Shown here piece after piece: positions 1-20,272 of a DNA stretch of 64,000 nucleotides (positions are counted from its first letter, which is position 1; the number at the start of each line of letters is the position of its first letter). The stretch lies in contig JAJTWR010000368.1 in NCBI GenBank assembly GCA_021613335.1, forward strand, positions 427,001 to 491,000, read 5' to 3'. The position numbers were made by a program, and so were the translations under genes. Source of the DNA: Whitmania pigra (lineage: Eukaryota > Annelida > Clitellata > Hirudinida > Haemopidae). The notes beneath the pieces are model-generated. The model saw only the letters and a list, made by a program, of their open reading frames with translations, searched no databases and was not told the origin of the DNA.

Positions 1-924
1 GACGTCAGAGGCCTGCCACAAGAACAGCTGAAAGTTGGAATTGATAACAACGAGGTGGAAGCCAGTGTCTCCAATGCAGAGGTAGGGCAGTGATAAACCT
101 GCATCTGTAAAGATGAATTCAAAGAATCATTTTAAACATCCTATAATTGCACACTACAGATGTTTAACTCTCAATTTATTTTTTACACTTAATCTCCTAT
201 TACAGAAAAAAAATAACGTCAACAATTTACAAATAATCACTCTTTTCACCATATATTGAAGTTTTAGCTCACTTATCAGAGGGTAAACCATAATTTAATT
301 CTGTGTAATAGGTTGCTAAATATTGCTTAAGTAGTGCATGAAATTGTTAAGAAACCTCCAGAAACTGACCCGACAAGAATCTTCCCTCGTGGTAAGAGGC
401 CAGCATGGGCATGCCACTGACGATCCTGTGAATGTTGTTTTCTTGGTCCCACAAAAAGATGTTGCCATCTGTTGTGATACCCCCTACAAAGCAGCCTGAA
501 ATTTGATGGTGGAGATAATTACTAATTAGTATTTAACAAATAATTGAGTACTCTTTACAAAATGTACATACTACTAATCACATTATCAATAATATTAAAG
601 ACTGCAACATTTTGCAAACCATAAACAAACCATTATCAGAAAGTGTTAAGAGGAGAGATTCGTCGAGAGATTTTTGGAGCTCACGCGGAGGGTTTTTCGT
701 CTTTCCACTGTCCATGTAAAGAGTGCAAAGGTTTCTCTGATCCAAGAGGAAGATGCTCTTTCAGATGGAAAGTTTATCAGATAACAGTAATATAAAGAAT
801 ATAATTTAGACAAACTAAATAAATCTTCACCAACCCTATTTGTAAAGGCAATTCTAGTAAAAGGTTGAACCCTCTTGACATCAGTGTAGGCAAGTATTTG
901 GAGTTCCAGTGTCAATTCATTCAT
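1..924 (-). CDS. CPLANE1: CPLANE1 (JBTS17)-like ciliogenesis protein, N-terminal exons only (partial at window edge)
   Basis: Four minus-strand exons, in transcript order 835-924 (ATG at 924), 631-756, 370-495 and <1-104, join in one open frame with usable splice sites. The product starts MNELTLELQILAY and contains FLLDQRN, SGKTK, GGITTDGNIFLWDQENN and, in exon 4, INSNFQLFLWQ. From memory this order matches the start of vertebrate CPLANE1 (FLLD, SGK, a TTGELFLWN-like strand, then a second FLW strand), the beginning of a beta-propeller-like region. CPLANE1 is a ciliary-base protein of the CPLANE complex that helps recruit intraflagellar transport particles. The rest of this large protein lies left of base 1. 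The start codon is supported by position rather than by a strong context. The assignment rests on pattern, not on a search; another beta-propeller ciliary protein is the main alternative. Confidence 0.72.
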
Positions 925-2246
925 TTTATCACCTGATGTCATCTGCATGTTGTATGTTGCTCTGTTTTTTGATGTTTCAATAGATTGTTCAGATTGCACA
1001 TTGTAGCGTCTTAAAATATTTAAAAATTTAAATATGTAAACAATGTAAATATGATTAACAATTACAAACACCTCTAGTTGAGGTCTACTAAAGTAACAAA
1101 CGATTGTGCATTATATTAAATCATAATTAGCATTTCCCAAAACTAACTCTGATAAAATTATTCAAGAAGCCCATGTAAACTCAAGCATACCTATCAGTTA
1201 GTGATAAGAACTTATATTCCAACTCAATAAATCATCGGTGGTCACAAGACTAGTAAAATTTAAAAGAACATATATGCGTGTATGCGGTGTAAGTTAAGTC
1301 TATCTCTATTTCGGTCATTTTTTATAGTAGAAAATCGATAGCTTCAACAGATGTTTAGTTGAGCCAAATCGGGCTGAGCAGAAAAAAACACACTAACTGG
1401 ATTCGAGTAGTAAGGCAGTAACCGTGCACACCATGAAAAATCTACGTTACATATAAGACATATTTGACAACATGCAGAAGGGAATTTGATGTTAAAAGCA
1501 AACACATTCAATTTAAGCAGCGTCTAGGCAACAAGAGCCGCCAAAGCATGTCTAAACTTGAAACATATCTAAACGCCTGCTAAAATTAATTTTAATAAAC
1601 GTTGTATATATTTTTTAATATTATTTAAATATAAAAATAATTTAAATATAATTTATCAAAAATAAATATCACATACTTGCCTACGATAAATCCAGTAATT
1701 ATTTAAAAAAAAATACACACTCATTTGTTTTTTCAAACTTCTAGAAGAAAATAATCTGATTTTTGTGTTTGTGTATTTATTAGTCTTGCACTGAATTAAA
1801 AGGCTTCGGAAATCCAGCGATAAAGTTGCACTTTGACAGCTAGCAGGAGTGTGTTGCAAAATTGTGCTTCAAAGCTAAATGTTAAAATGTAGTGTATCTT
1901 AAAGGCGTTACACAACAACGAAAGTGACATTTATCTTGGATGGGTCAATGACTTTCATATCGCCGAAGCCTCTTATGGTAATAAGTAAATATCTCGATAT
2001 TTAGATATTGTTATCGATAAGCTTCAAATATTGACTTAATTGTTAATTGGACTATTCCGAAATTCAAAGTAAGACCATTTAACGTTATGAATTTCAGATA
2101 TTGCTGAGTTGAAATTACCTTCTTAGACTTGAATTATGTATGGCATCTGCAAATTTTTGTGTGAATCAGCTGTCATCACTCAAACTATATTTTATTTAAT
2201 CTCTTGTTCCTAGTAAACAAACAAACCTTCCACAACAGAAGGACTC
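925..2246. other. Head-to-head intergenic region between CPLANE1-like and PDPR
   Basis: About 1.3 kb separates the two divergent start codons. It should hold both 5' UTRs and promoters. It is AT-rich and I see no convincing coding exon. An AGGCAAC-type half site near 1526-1534 (GTTGCCT on the minus strand) resembles half of an RFX X-box, a motif common upstream of ciliary genes, but the second half is poor. Confidence 0.5.
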
Positions 2247-4958
2247 ATGCATAACCTTGTCTCCAGAGCTGGCAGTAAGTGCCTCAGTGCTAATAGACAT
2301 AAAATCTTAAAGCTGCCAGCAAATTTCATTCACCAATTGAGACCCTTGTCCATTGGGAATCTCCCCAAAGAAGAATTACCTCAGGAAGCTCAGGTTGTCA
2401 TTGCAGGAGGTGGAATCATAGGCTGCTCATTGGCTTATCACCTTGCAGAAGCGGGAATCACGAATGTTTTACTCCTTGAGAAAGGGAGGCTAGTGTTTTT
2501 GTCATAGAATTTGATGACATTTTGGAATGTATTTAAGTTGCTCAACTTTTTTCAACATTTTCATGATTTGAAGCTCATAATTATATGTGCATAACCATAG
2601 GACTCGATATTAAAAAATTATTGTCATTTTCGTGAATATTGATCCTGTTTATATTTTAGTAAGTCGATTATAATTATCCTTATGAAGTGCACATATATTA
2701 TTTTTTATTATTAAGATTGGGCTGCGGTTCGACCTGGATGGGGTCGGGAGCTGTAGGTCGTGTGAAGGCCAACCCCACGGAGACGGAGTTGGTTCAATGC
2801 AGTTACAAACTCTACGAACGACTACATAACGACGGTCATGATATCGGTGAGTCTGCAGTCATCGCGAACTTCTGCAAATTAAATTGTCGTCTTTATAAAT
2901 ACTCTTGCGGCCAATCCATTATTTTTCAATCGTGCTTGTTTGAACTGATGTTACTATTAATAATATCTCAATATAATTCATCACAATGAATCTTTATCTT
3001 GAGCCAATATTATGATCAGGAATTAACAACAGCACACCTATACATGTTATTACATTTTGCATATGTAACTTGTGATTGTAACTTCATTTATATAGCGTCA
3101 GAGGTGCTTCTTGTAACCATTTATATAGCACTCCTTCCCAAGGGCGCTGGCGGCAGTGCAGGCTGGGTTTCGAACACGACACATTACGACTGTTGCCTTA
3201 ACCACGGTAAGGGTTATGCACGTAACCCATGCCAAAGTTCATGCAAAAGTTTTCTGTTGCTTAAGGCTTGGGAGCCGATTGGTTCAGGTTTAGGGGTTAG
3301 GGTTAGGGTTTTTTTTGTTTTATCAGAACATTTTTTTTTACATGACACATTACAACTGTTGCCATTGTCGCACGCAGGCACGTAACCCATGCCAACGATA
3401 ATGCTTTTAAAGTTTTTAAAAGTTTTCTGTTGCTTAAAGGTTGGGAGCCGATTGGTTCTATTAATCTGTGCAGAACAAAAGACCGCATGATGGCCTACGA
3501 ACGGTCTATCTTATTGGCAGAGTGAGTCTTCATTTTTAATAGAATATAGGCCATCTTTTGGTAACTTACATGATATTTATAATCGTTATGATTAGGCATA
3601 TAATGACAATGGTAATTATCAAAATCCGTGCAGACCTTTCGGCGTGACTGGCGAGATGCTCACAGCAAGAGATGTTGAGGCTAGGCATGCGTTACTCAAA
3701 ACATTTGACCTTATGGTATGTGAAACTCTTTAACAATACATCTAGTGGTTGTTCTTTATTATCATTAATATTGAACTTCTACATAATCATAATTTTGTGA
3801 TGCAAATAAATTACGATAACGATTGGATTATTTGTACATGACTAATCAGTACTGGTTGTTGGCCAAGTGACATACAAAAACCAACTCATAGGCAGAAACT
3901 TTTGGTAATTTATAACCCCACCCATTCATGACCTTGGACATTTCTGTACAACTGACAAAAGTAGTTGCCAGTGAGTTGGCTTTTGCCCGTCACGTGCCCA
4001 ACCGTCATCGATACGGAATGTCATTGCACGTCATCCTCGATAACATAGGGGGGATTCCACGTTCCAGGGGATGTTTGCATTGACCCCATGAAACTGCTCA
4101 ACACCCTCGTCAATCTTGCTAAGATCAAAGGTCAGTTAATAGTCACAGAAAGAATTAGGTTAAATGTCAAATAAGTATTTCTTATGACATGATTGCCTGA
4201 ACGTGGTAGTTCTCTCATTAATATTAATATTGGAGACACAAATCCAGGTGTCAAGTTCGTCGAGAATTGCGAGGTGACTCACGTCAACGTATCTTCTTCC
4301 GATGTGACTTCGGTCGATACGAAGCAAGGCAATGTCGCTTGTGATAAATTTGTCAACTGCACTGGACAGGTAATGATTTGATTGGAGTCAATGTTGATTA
4401 TTAGCAATAATAATGACGTGATAGTTTAAATAAGAATCTAAGAATAATTAATTTTAAATTATGGATATATAATTAATTTTATTTTTCTTAATTATAACAT
4501 TTAACATTCATCAAAACAGTGGGCTAGGGAGTTAGGCAAGAAGACCGATCCGATGGGGGTGAACATCCCCGTTCATGCCTGCCAAGTATCCGAGATGATC
4601 TCAAAACCGCTGCCGGAAGACGAGACTGCGGAGGGATTCTCCAACATACCCTGTCAGTGAAAAAGATCATTTTAGAATCCTTAAATGATTGAATGAGTAA
4701 ATATTTGAATTGTTGTAGTACTTCATTTACTTAGTGTCATAACGGTCATGGGCGTTTTTTTCTTAATTATTTATAAATAATAGTATTTTTCCAAGGATGC
4801 CGGTGGAAGTGCAAACTTGGTTGTGAATTTGTAAACAATGCAACTTGCACTTGACCCTCTGACTTGGTTGTTGCCTTAAATTGCCAAACGGGGCTTTAAA
4901 CATCTATAAATAATTTTCAAATGGAATAAAAAGTTTTATTTTTAGTTTAATAATAATA

Positions 4959-4992
<34 letters not shown>

Positions 4993-7900
4993 GTTAATCT
5001 GTAAGTTGCCATATGCACAGCACCAGAGTTAGGTTTCATACTGACCAGTTATGTATTCGAATAAATAATGACACGTGTGATTATTACAGTCATAAGGGAC
5101 TACGATGGCTTTGTCTATTTCCGAAATCAGAAGGGTTCGTTGCTGGGGGGTGGCTTTCCTCCCATCTCGAAACCCCTTTTTCATTACGGCGTCCCAGACA
5201 ATCTCAACTTCAAACTTCTACCTGAAGACTGGGACAATTTCTGTTAGTGTTTTTGATTATATATGTAACGAAGACTTAAATGATTATTTGCTAGAGATAA
5301 TTATTTATTAAAGCCTGTGCAAGATGTAACATTTGTCAGATAGCAAACAATATGCTATTAAACAATTCTCATGATAAGAGAATTAACTGCTAGTTTAGAT
5401 AGGTTTTGTTGTTTTAAATTATTCAGTTTTGTTTTTTTCAACAGATGTCCTATTGGAGCAGCTGTTGTACAGAGTTCCTGTGCTCAATGAGGTTCAAGCT
5501 GCCAAGCTGAGAACAGGGTATGAGGCCTATACCCCCGACGGAAGGGCCATACTTGGAATAGTGCCTGAGGTTAGCATGGGCACTGTGCATTGCTTAATCT
5601 GGTGAATATATTATGATTGGATTATTTAATAATAATAAAAATACAAATAGTGATAATTATAAAATTAGTAATAATCATCTAAAGATATTTTACATTATTT
5701 ATAACAACATATTCATCATGAAAAGTAAAAATATGGTGAAAATTTTAAATAGTGGCATTGCCGACATTATAAGCAATATGTGAGGTTTAATCATATTATA
5801 CATACTTTATGTTTAATCACAGCTGAGGAATTACTTCGTTGCTGCCGGCTTCAACAGCATAGGGACGGCCATGGCCGGGGGTGTGGGTCAGTTGATGACA
5901 GAGTGGATCACAGAGGGTGCACCCTGTACGACCAACCTTTGGCCTCTGGATGTTCGGAGGTTTGTCGGCCTCCACAACAACAGGAAATTCCTTAAGGAGA
6001 GGGTGGCTGAAAGTTCATGTGAGCATGTTGATTGAATATTTTGAAGGATGTTTATGAATATGCTGCCATTTTTAATGGTTTCAGGTGTGGTCGCAGGCAT
6101 CCCGTATTGGGAGGCGGACATGATAGGCTGGGATTCGGGTCGCAGGCTCCGGACGTCGGCCATCTTTACCCGTAACGAACCTTATGCAGTCTTCGGGCAA
6201 ATGATGGGCTACGAGAGGCCCCTGTTTTTTCACACTCAACAAGGAGATGGAGATAGAGAAGAGGAAAAGAACATTTGGACCATGCCGAAGCCAGTTGCCA
6301 GCATTCACGGGATACAGACGTGTGAGCGGTTCATGCAATTCATCTAAGCCTAAGAACTGTTAGGCAACTCGTATTAATTCCTTAAACTTTTGCAAAATAT
6401 TTCTCAGATCAGATCAATGAGACTGGCCTTCCAAAGAAGGGCAGCTATGGCAAACCTCCATGGTTCGAGCAGGTAAGGACCGAGTACTGGGCCTGCAGGG
6501 AGGGAGTTTGCATCATCGACATGACCAATTACTCCAAGTTTGAGCTCTCTGTGAGTAGTTTATTACAATTGCATGGTGATGACAAGTGCTTGTGGAGATG
6601 ATTGATGATTTGGTAAGGTAATTTGTCAGTCAATTAACGTAGTGCACCAGCATGACCTTTCTCAAACTCATTATTTGATTTTACCAGTCAGCTGGAACAG
6701 AGGTAGTTGACTACCTGCAGAGGATATGCTCTAATGATGTTGACAAGCCAATTGGAAGTGTTGTTCACACAGGGATGCAGAATGAAATGGGAGGTTATGA
6801 AAATGACTGCTCTCTTGTCAGGATACAAAACAACAGGTGTTTAAGTTTAGTTGTAGGTAGATCTTTGTACTATTACATAGGTCCTTGCAGTCTTATTTAT
6901 CTTACTTGGAAAAAAATTTTGATCACCAAATTCTTTCTTTTATTTTTAAATAAGAAGTTAATTTTCAAATTAATTGTCTGCTTAATCGTCCGATGCATGA
7001 TTCCAATCTCTTGGTTTGGCTGTGATATACCCACAACATTAAATTGTCTTTTTACGACCAGATATTTCATGGTCGGCCCAACAGTCCAGCAGACGAGATC
7101 GTACGTGTGGATGAGAGACCACCTGCCAAAGGATGGATCCGTACAGTTGACCGACGTGACATCCATGTACACAGCCCTCAACGTGATTGGTCCGAGAGCG
7201 CCTGAGCTTTTGTCGGAATTGACCGACAGGTCGCTCAAAAAGAAAGACTTCATGTTTATGACTCACAAGGTCTGTAATATTGAGTCATGGCAACATTCGT
7301 AATTGTAGAGTTTCTGTTGTTATGTTACAAATAAATTACCAACCCTGATAATTAAGATATCAAATAATTGCATTAAATTAAATATTTCATTTTAATACCT
7401 AATTTTAATAATGTTAAATACGTTTAGTAATAATGGCAACAATTGTGTTTATAACCTGGCAAGGCATTGTTGCAAGTGCTCCTTCCTGAGAGCTAATTTT
7501 ATAAATAACAAACTCGATATAACTAAGTAGTTTGAATTTATGCTAAATTATGCTAAATGCAGGAAATCAACTTGGCAATGGCAAGCCACGTGAGGGCCAT
7601 GAGACTGACTCATACAGGGGAGGATGGTTGGGTGCTCTATGTGCCTTCAGAGGTTTTTAAGTTACAGAGCTTTAGATGATGAATGCTCACGACATATTAA
7701 CTTCCAATCTTTTCGTCCATTTGTTAATTCACTCATTTATTCCATCTGTTCGGGCCATATATACTCTTCCGTATATTCGTTTGATGTAGTTTTTCATAGA
7801 GATTCAATTGTTTTACAGTTTGGTCTCCACGTGTATGATACCCTCCTGCTTCACGGGAAAAACTATGGACTCAGGTCTGCCGGTTACTATGCCCTGAGGA

Positions 7901-8758
7901 CGCTCCGAATGGAAAAGTTCTTTGCCTTATGGGGCACGGACATTTCGAGCCTGGATACGCCCCTCGAATGCGGACGCGAATACAGAGTCAAGTTGAGCGT
8001 CAGTGTCCCTGAGCCTTTTATTTATATAGCATTTTTACGATCAGCACCTACTTTAGAAAAGTTAAATATATATTTATATATTAGGATTAATCCTCATTCA
8101 TTGCTCAGTGGAAAGTGACATCAGATACATGGGCTCACGTAACGCATTTATTCACGTATTCATTCATATAACCAACCTAAGCAACTTACATGAACTTATT
8201 GGTGATGTTAATCTGGTGCACCTCTGAATCAATAGTTTTAATAACTTGCAAAAAGTTGTACGGATTTTTTTCTGCATTTAACCTATTTCGAAACAGAGCG
8301 GGGGCTTCATAGGATACGAGGCCTTACTCCGCCAGAAACACGAGGGCATCCGCAAAAGGATGGTGCTGCTGGTGCTCGAAGATCACAACCTCGAGTCGGA
8401 TTGTTGGCCCTGGGGTGGGGAACCGATCTACAGGAACGGCAAGAGGTGTGGCCTCACAACTTCTGGATCTTTCAGTTTCGGATTTGAGAAGCCAATTTGC
8501 TATGGATTCATACAGGTCTGGTTTTGAATTATTCCTTTTTTCTTTTCCAACAACCGCTCATCCATCTACTAATCCCTACAGGACTTTGACGATGTCACGG
8601 GCTATCCAAAGGTTCTGACTCACGAGTATCTCGTGAAAAGTGCCAAGTACGAGGTCAACTTGGCTGGCAAGATGTTCCCAGCAAAGGCTTACTTCTATGC
8701 ACCTGTATTACCCACCATTGTAGGGCAGGGAAGCATGAGGGCTGTAGAATCTCATTGA
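2247..8758 (+). CDS. PDPR: Pyruvate dehydrogenase phosphatase regulatory subunit, mitochondrial (PDPR)
   Basis: Eighteen exons (2247-2488, 2716-2846, 3440-3521, 3634-3715, 4049-4130, 4248-4369, 4520-4652, 5090-5242, 5445-5569, 5823-6018, 6085-6321, 6408-6550, 6688-6836, 7062-7269, 7563-7652, 7819-7998, 8297-8515, 8582-8758) sum to 2751 nt, 916 residues. PDPR is a matrix flavoprotein of the DMGDH/sarcosine dehydrogenase family that regulates the phosphatase reactivating pyruvate dehydrogenase. A basic N-terminal leader is followed by the FAD dinucleotide motif VVIAGGGIIG (about residues 51-59), then the DAO domain and GcvT-like aminomethyltransferase domains. Diagnostic PDPR stretches include VVHTGMQNE, GGYENDCS, YTALNVIGPRA, TPLECGRE and WPWGGEPIYRNG. 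The human protein is 879 residues. Intron 1 appears to use a GC donor (AG/GCTAGT at 2489), because no GT donor keeps the frame. Intron 2 carries a partial duplicate of exon 3. Confidence 0.95.
2489..2715 (+). other. PDPR intron 1 with probable GC-AG splice sites
   Basis: The family alignment (KGR then LGCGSTW) needs a phase-2 junction. The only site fitting it is AG/GCTAGT at 2489, with acceptor TTATTAAG/ATTGGG at 2715. The nearby GTGTTT at 2493 gives the wrong phase. Confidence 0.6.
3112..3210 (+). repeat. Dispersed SINE-like short repeat, copy A
   Basis: The block runs TATATAGCACTCC, CCCAAGGGCGC, CAGGCTGGGTT, AACACGACAC, then a TGTTGCC end. Related blocks occur at 42093-42175 (plus) and 38880-38980 (minus), and a weaker one at 54186-54250 (plus). 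Copies differ by substitutions and small indels, as in an old interspersed family. No coding capacity is visible. Confidence 0.6.
3178..3460 (+). repeat. Imperfect tandem duplication including the 5' part of PDPR exon 3
   Basis: About 3178-3286 is repeated at about 3344-3459. Shared landmarks are GACACATTAC, CGTAACCCATGCCAA, TTTTCTGTTGCTTAA and TTGGGAGCCGATTGGTTC. The right copy runs into the real exon 3 (acceptor at 3439). The left copy stops after the first 20 or so exon bases and continues into GGTTTAGGGGTTAGGG, so it is a truncated pseudo-exon. Confidence 0.75.
4951..4993. repeat. (AAT)n microsatellite in PDPR intron 7
   Basis: A run of AAT units with a few interruptions. It has no coding meaning. 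Confidence 0.85.
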
Positions 8759-11700
8759 TGAGATTACGAAGACAAGAGGTGATGACGATGATGATGGTGG
8801 ACGATCGTGAATTCGTCTCAATTGAACCTACATCAAAATCGACATTAACGGACGTTAACAAATTTCGGTATTTTCCTCGACCCGTCAAACCTATCGACGT
8901 CTTAGTTGTTCGTGTAATGGCCAATGCTAATAATGTTTACGATTACTTCTTATTGCGTTATTTAAAGTAATTATTTAATGAGTAATTATTCTCCTTGTTA
9001 GAAATAGGACTTTCAAAGTTTAGATTTGATCTTTAGCTTTGCTTTCAAATTTATTGTTTTACAGGCCAGTCTTGGCAGTAAATGTGCTTTATTGATGAAA
9101 GGTGTGTGGAGCATTGTCGGTGTACAATACAATACTTAGTTTTGCTCTTCTAACCTGGACACGAGGACATGTTCTTTGTAAGGAAAAGTGTTTGTGGATT
9201 TGCCCTGGCCTCTGCAAAACCTATTTGACTTTTTTTATGTTTTGGTCAGTAGCATCGAAATATTTAATTGTGATGAAACCTGGTTTATGAAATTAAAACT
9301 GGGGAAGTCGATCTGCCTTTATTTTTCGGCTTGCTAAAGGATGACTGACTTACTTACCCGCTTGCATTATTTATTATTATTGTTGTTGATTTGATGAGTG
9401 GACATTACATGATTCAGATATTATGCTTGAATTACGTTTTATGACGGATTGTAATTTTAGTTGTTATGGATTTAATCGTGATTACTTTCATTTATTATTT
9501 TATTACTTGTTCACTCATGTTTTATCTTTATTTGCCTCAGTTTGGTTACTACATTAAATCGACGCTTGTGACTGGCAACCTTATAGCTTAAAAACAACTA
9601 ATTAAACAATTAATTCAGTCTCAAACATTTATAATTAGGTTAGTGTTAGGGTTAAACAAATATAATTATAATAGTTATTATTACGGTTTTCAGTGGACAA
9701 TTGGCAAGACGTATTCTTTTGACGACTTCAAATGTTGCGTCATGCTTCATTTCACCGGGAGAAGTTTTCGATGATCCTGGAAATGGTCAAGTAGGACTTT
9801 GGTGTTCTTTTGTCAGTCGTTATTTCTTTTTATTTGTTTTAAATTTCTATTTTTAGGATTATTAGCTTTTTGTTCAAAATTTTCCTTTTGCCTTTTTCTA
9901 GTCATTATTGCTCTCCGTGTAACTAATGATCGTAAGGAATGTTTTAGTGTTGAGACCATTCGCAACGAAGGTTAGCAGGTTCAAGAATATTGTTTTCGAA
10001 GTTCGATGTCTCAATTTCGGCTACATAAGGCGCCATCTTTTAACCATAAAAATATTCACATTTTCCAAAATGGACGCTCATGTAATTATTGAATAATTTC
10101 CACTATTATTAATTATGCGTCATTGTATTAGCATGCATAGCATCAGCAGTATGCCACCGTGATGGATGTCGCGGGGAGTTATATATGTGTTTAAAAAAAC
10201 ATGGAGTTTAAGGATGGGGATTGGAAGATGGATGATTCATGAAAAGATCATTGAATGCATGGATGAGTGAGCCGATGGATGAATGTTAGGAAGTAAGATG
10301 ATCCACGCGAAACTACTTGTGAGTGTGTGAGCGTGTGAGTGTGTGAGCGTGTGAGCGTGTGAGCGTGTGAGTGGGTCTTTTCAATAGTAACTACTGCTGC
10401 GGGAGTTCGTCCCCTGCGCTCAGTTTGACTTGTTTTCAGAAATATCACAACTTTCGCCCGACGTACTGCGACGAAGAATCGGTGATTTGTGAGTTCAATG
10501 TTTTACTTTTATTGATATGTATAATTAAACGGTTTATTTGCAAATATTTAAGAAATGGAAAAAAATGATTCAATTTATTTATGCAACGATAAAAAAATCT
10601 TGCCTCGAAGGTCCTGCTAGGAATTTGAGGGGTGAAGGGTTAAATTGGACTAAATCTTAAATGATGTAAATCATCGCAACTCGTATAGAGGAAGTAGCTG
10701 TGATTGTTTAAATTAAAATGTTTATTATACAAATAAGTCGACGAGGACTTGATTTTCCGTTGCTCTATTTTATTTTTTACGTAAAGTAAAATCGTTTATA
10801 CTTGAGATTAGATATTTAAGCTGGCCATCTGTAAATTTTATTTAATAAAGTCTTAATGATGGTCTTTGGTCAAAATGCAGCTGAGAAATTAAACTTATTT
10901 TGAAGCGCAGAAAACTCTTCTGTAAATATTTCTTTAATAAAATACTTTTAGAACATATTTTGAGACATAACAAAATTATTTAAAATACTAACTTCCTTAT
11001 TACTCATACAAATTAGGATCATTGAAATGATCGGATATGATTCGGCTCCTTCGATAATAAAAAAAAAATTATTTCGATTAAAGTGGATACAAACAGTCGT
11101 ATTTGCGTGTGTGCCGACTTGAGCTAAAATTACAACCGCGATCTAGAATCAAGCCGCTGCCAGTTAAGAAGGAGTGAAAAATACTTGAGAAAAACATTCC
11201 ACGATGGTCTGAGACGCTCGAAAGTAGGAAAACAGTAACACCAATAGCAAGTCTGTGTCAGCATGAATGAATTAATTAATAAGTAAGTTTTGACGAATTA
11301 TAGTAAAAATACCATCTATAAAAAATGGAGTTGTAATTAGAACTAAATGTCAATCAAGCGTTTCTTTAAACAGACGCATGCATTCTTCCTAACTTAGGAG
11401 GAAAATCTGCCAAATCAAATAAGACGAACGAAGACAGGGATAAAAGCAGAAAAATTTTCGACAGAATCAGCCTGTAAAACGTATCCACTCCCACGAGATA
11501 AACTGGATCAGCAGTTCCCTCAACCCACACGGGATCTGCAGTAATCTTTCTTCTTGCATCGGCCTACCTAGGAGCCATTTCTCGGAGTGATAAGTCCGTA
11601 AAGAGAGAGGGGGAACTAAAAGCCTCCTGCCTTTATCACCAACTTCTTTATCGTCGTCCTCTTCCTTTCGACTACAAAGTCAGCTGACCGAGGTGGGTAT

Positions 11701-11877
11701 CGAACTCGATGTGTGTGGACTGACTCATTTCTTTCGAACGCCTTTGCAGGACAAGAGCCGTTCACTGGATTATCTGGCCCTGGATTCGTTTTTGTGATAT
11801 CTGAGAAGGGCAAGCCAAGAGAGCAAAGGTCACTTACGTCGAGTCAGGAGCACATTACGAAAAAAATAGAAAGCAAG
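8759..11877. other. PDPR 3' flank and 5' region of the BAIAP2-like gene
   Basis: The first part is presumably PDPR 3' UTR. Positions 10318-10374 hold a short GTGTGAGC/GTGTGAGT array. The last 400 bases before 11878 are less AT-rich and probably contain the BAIAP2-like 5' UTR. Short open frames here show no domain signature and I accept none of them as genes. Confidence 0.5.

Positions 11878-20272
<8,395 letters not shown>

Noticed and set aside
3287..3310. Interstitial telomere repeat
   Set aside because: Only about three TTAGGG-like units; too few to call a telomeric block, so treated as part of the local duplication.
6775..7302. 175-codon frame treated as one exon in PDPR
   Set aside because: Intron 13 (6837-7061) happens to be open; the family alignment breaks exactly at its splice sites.
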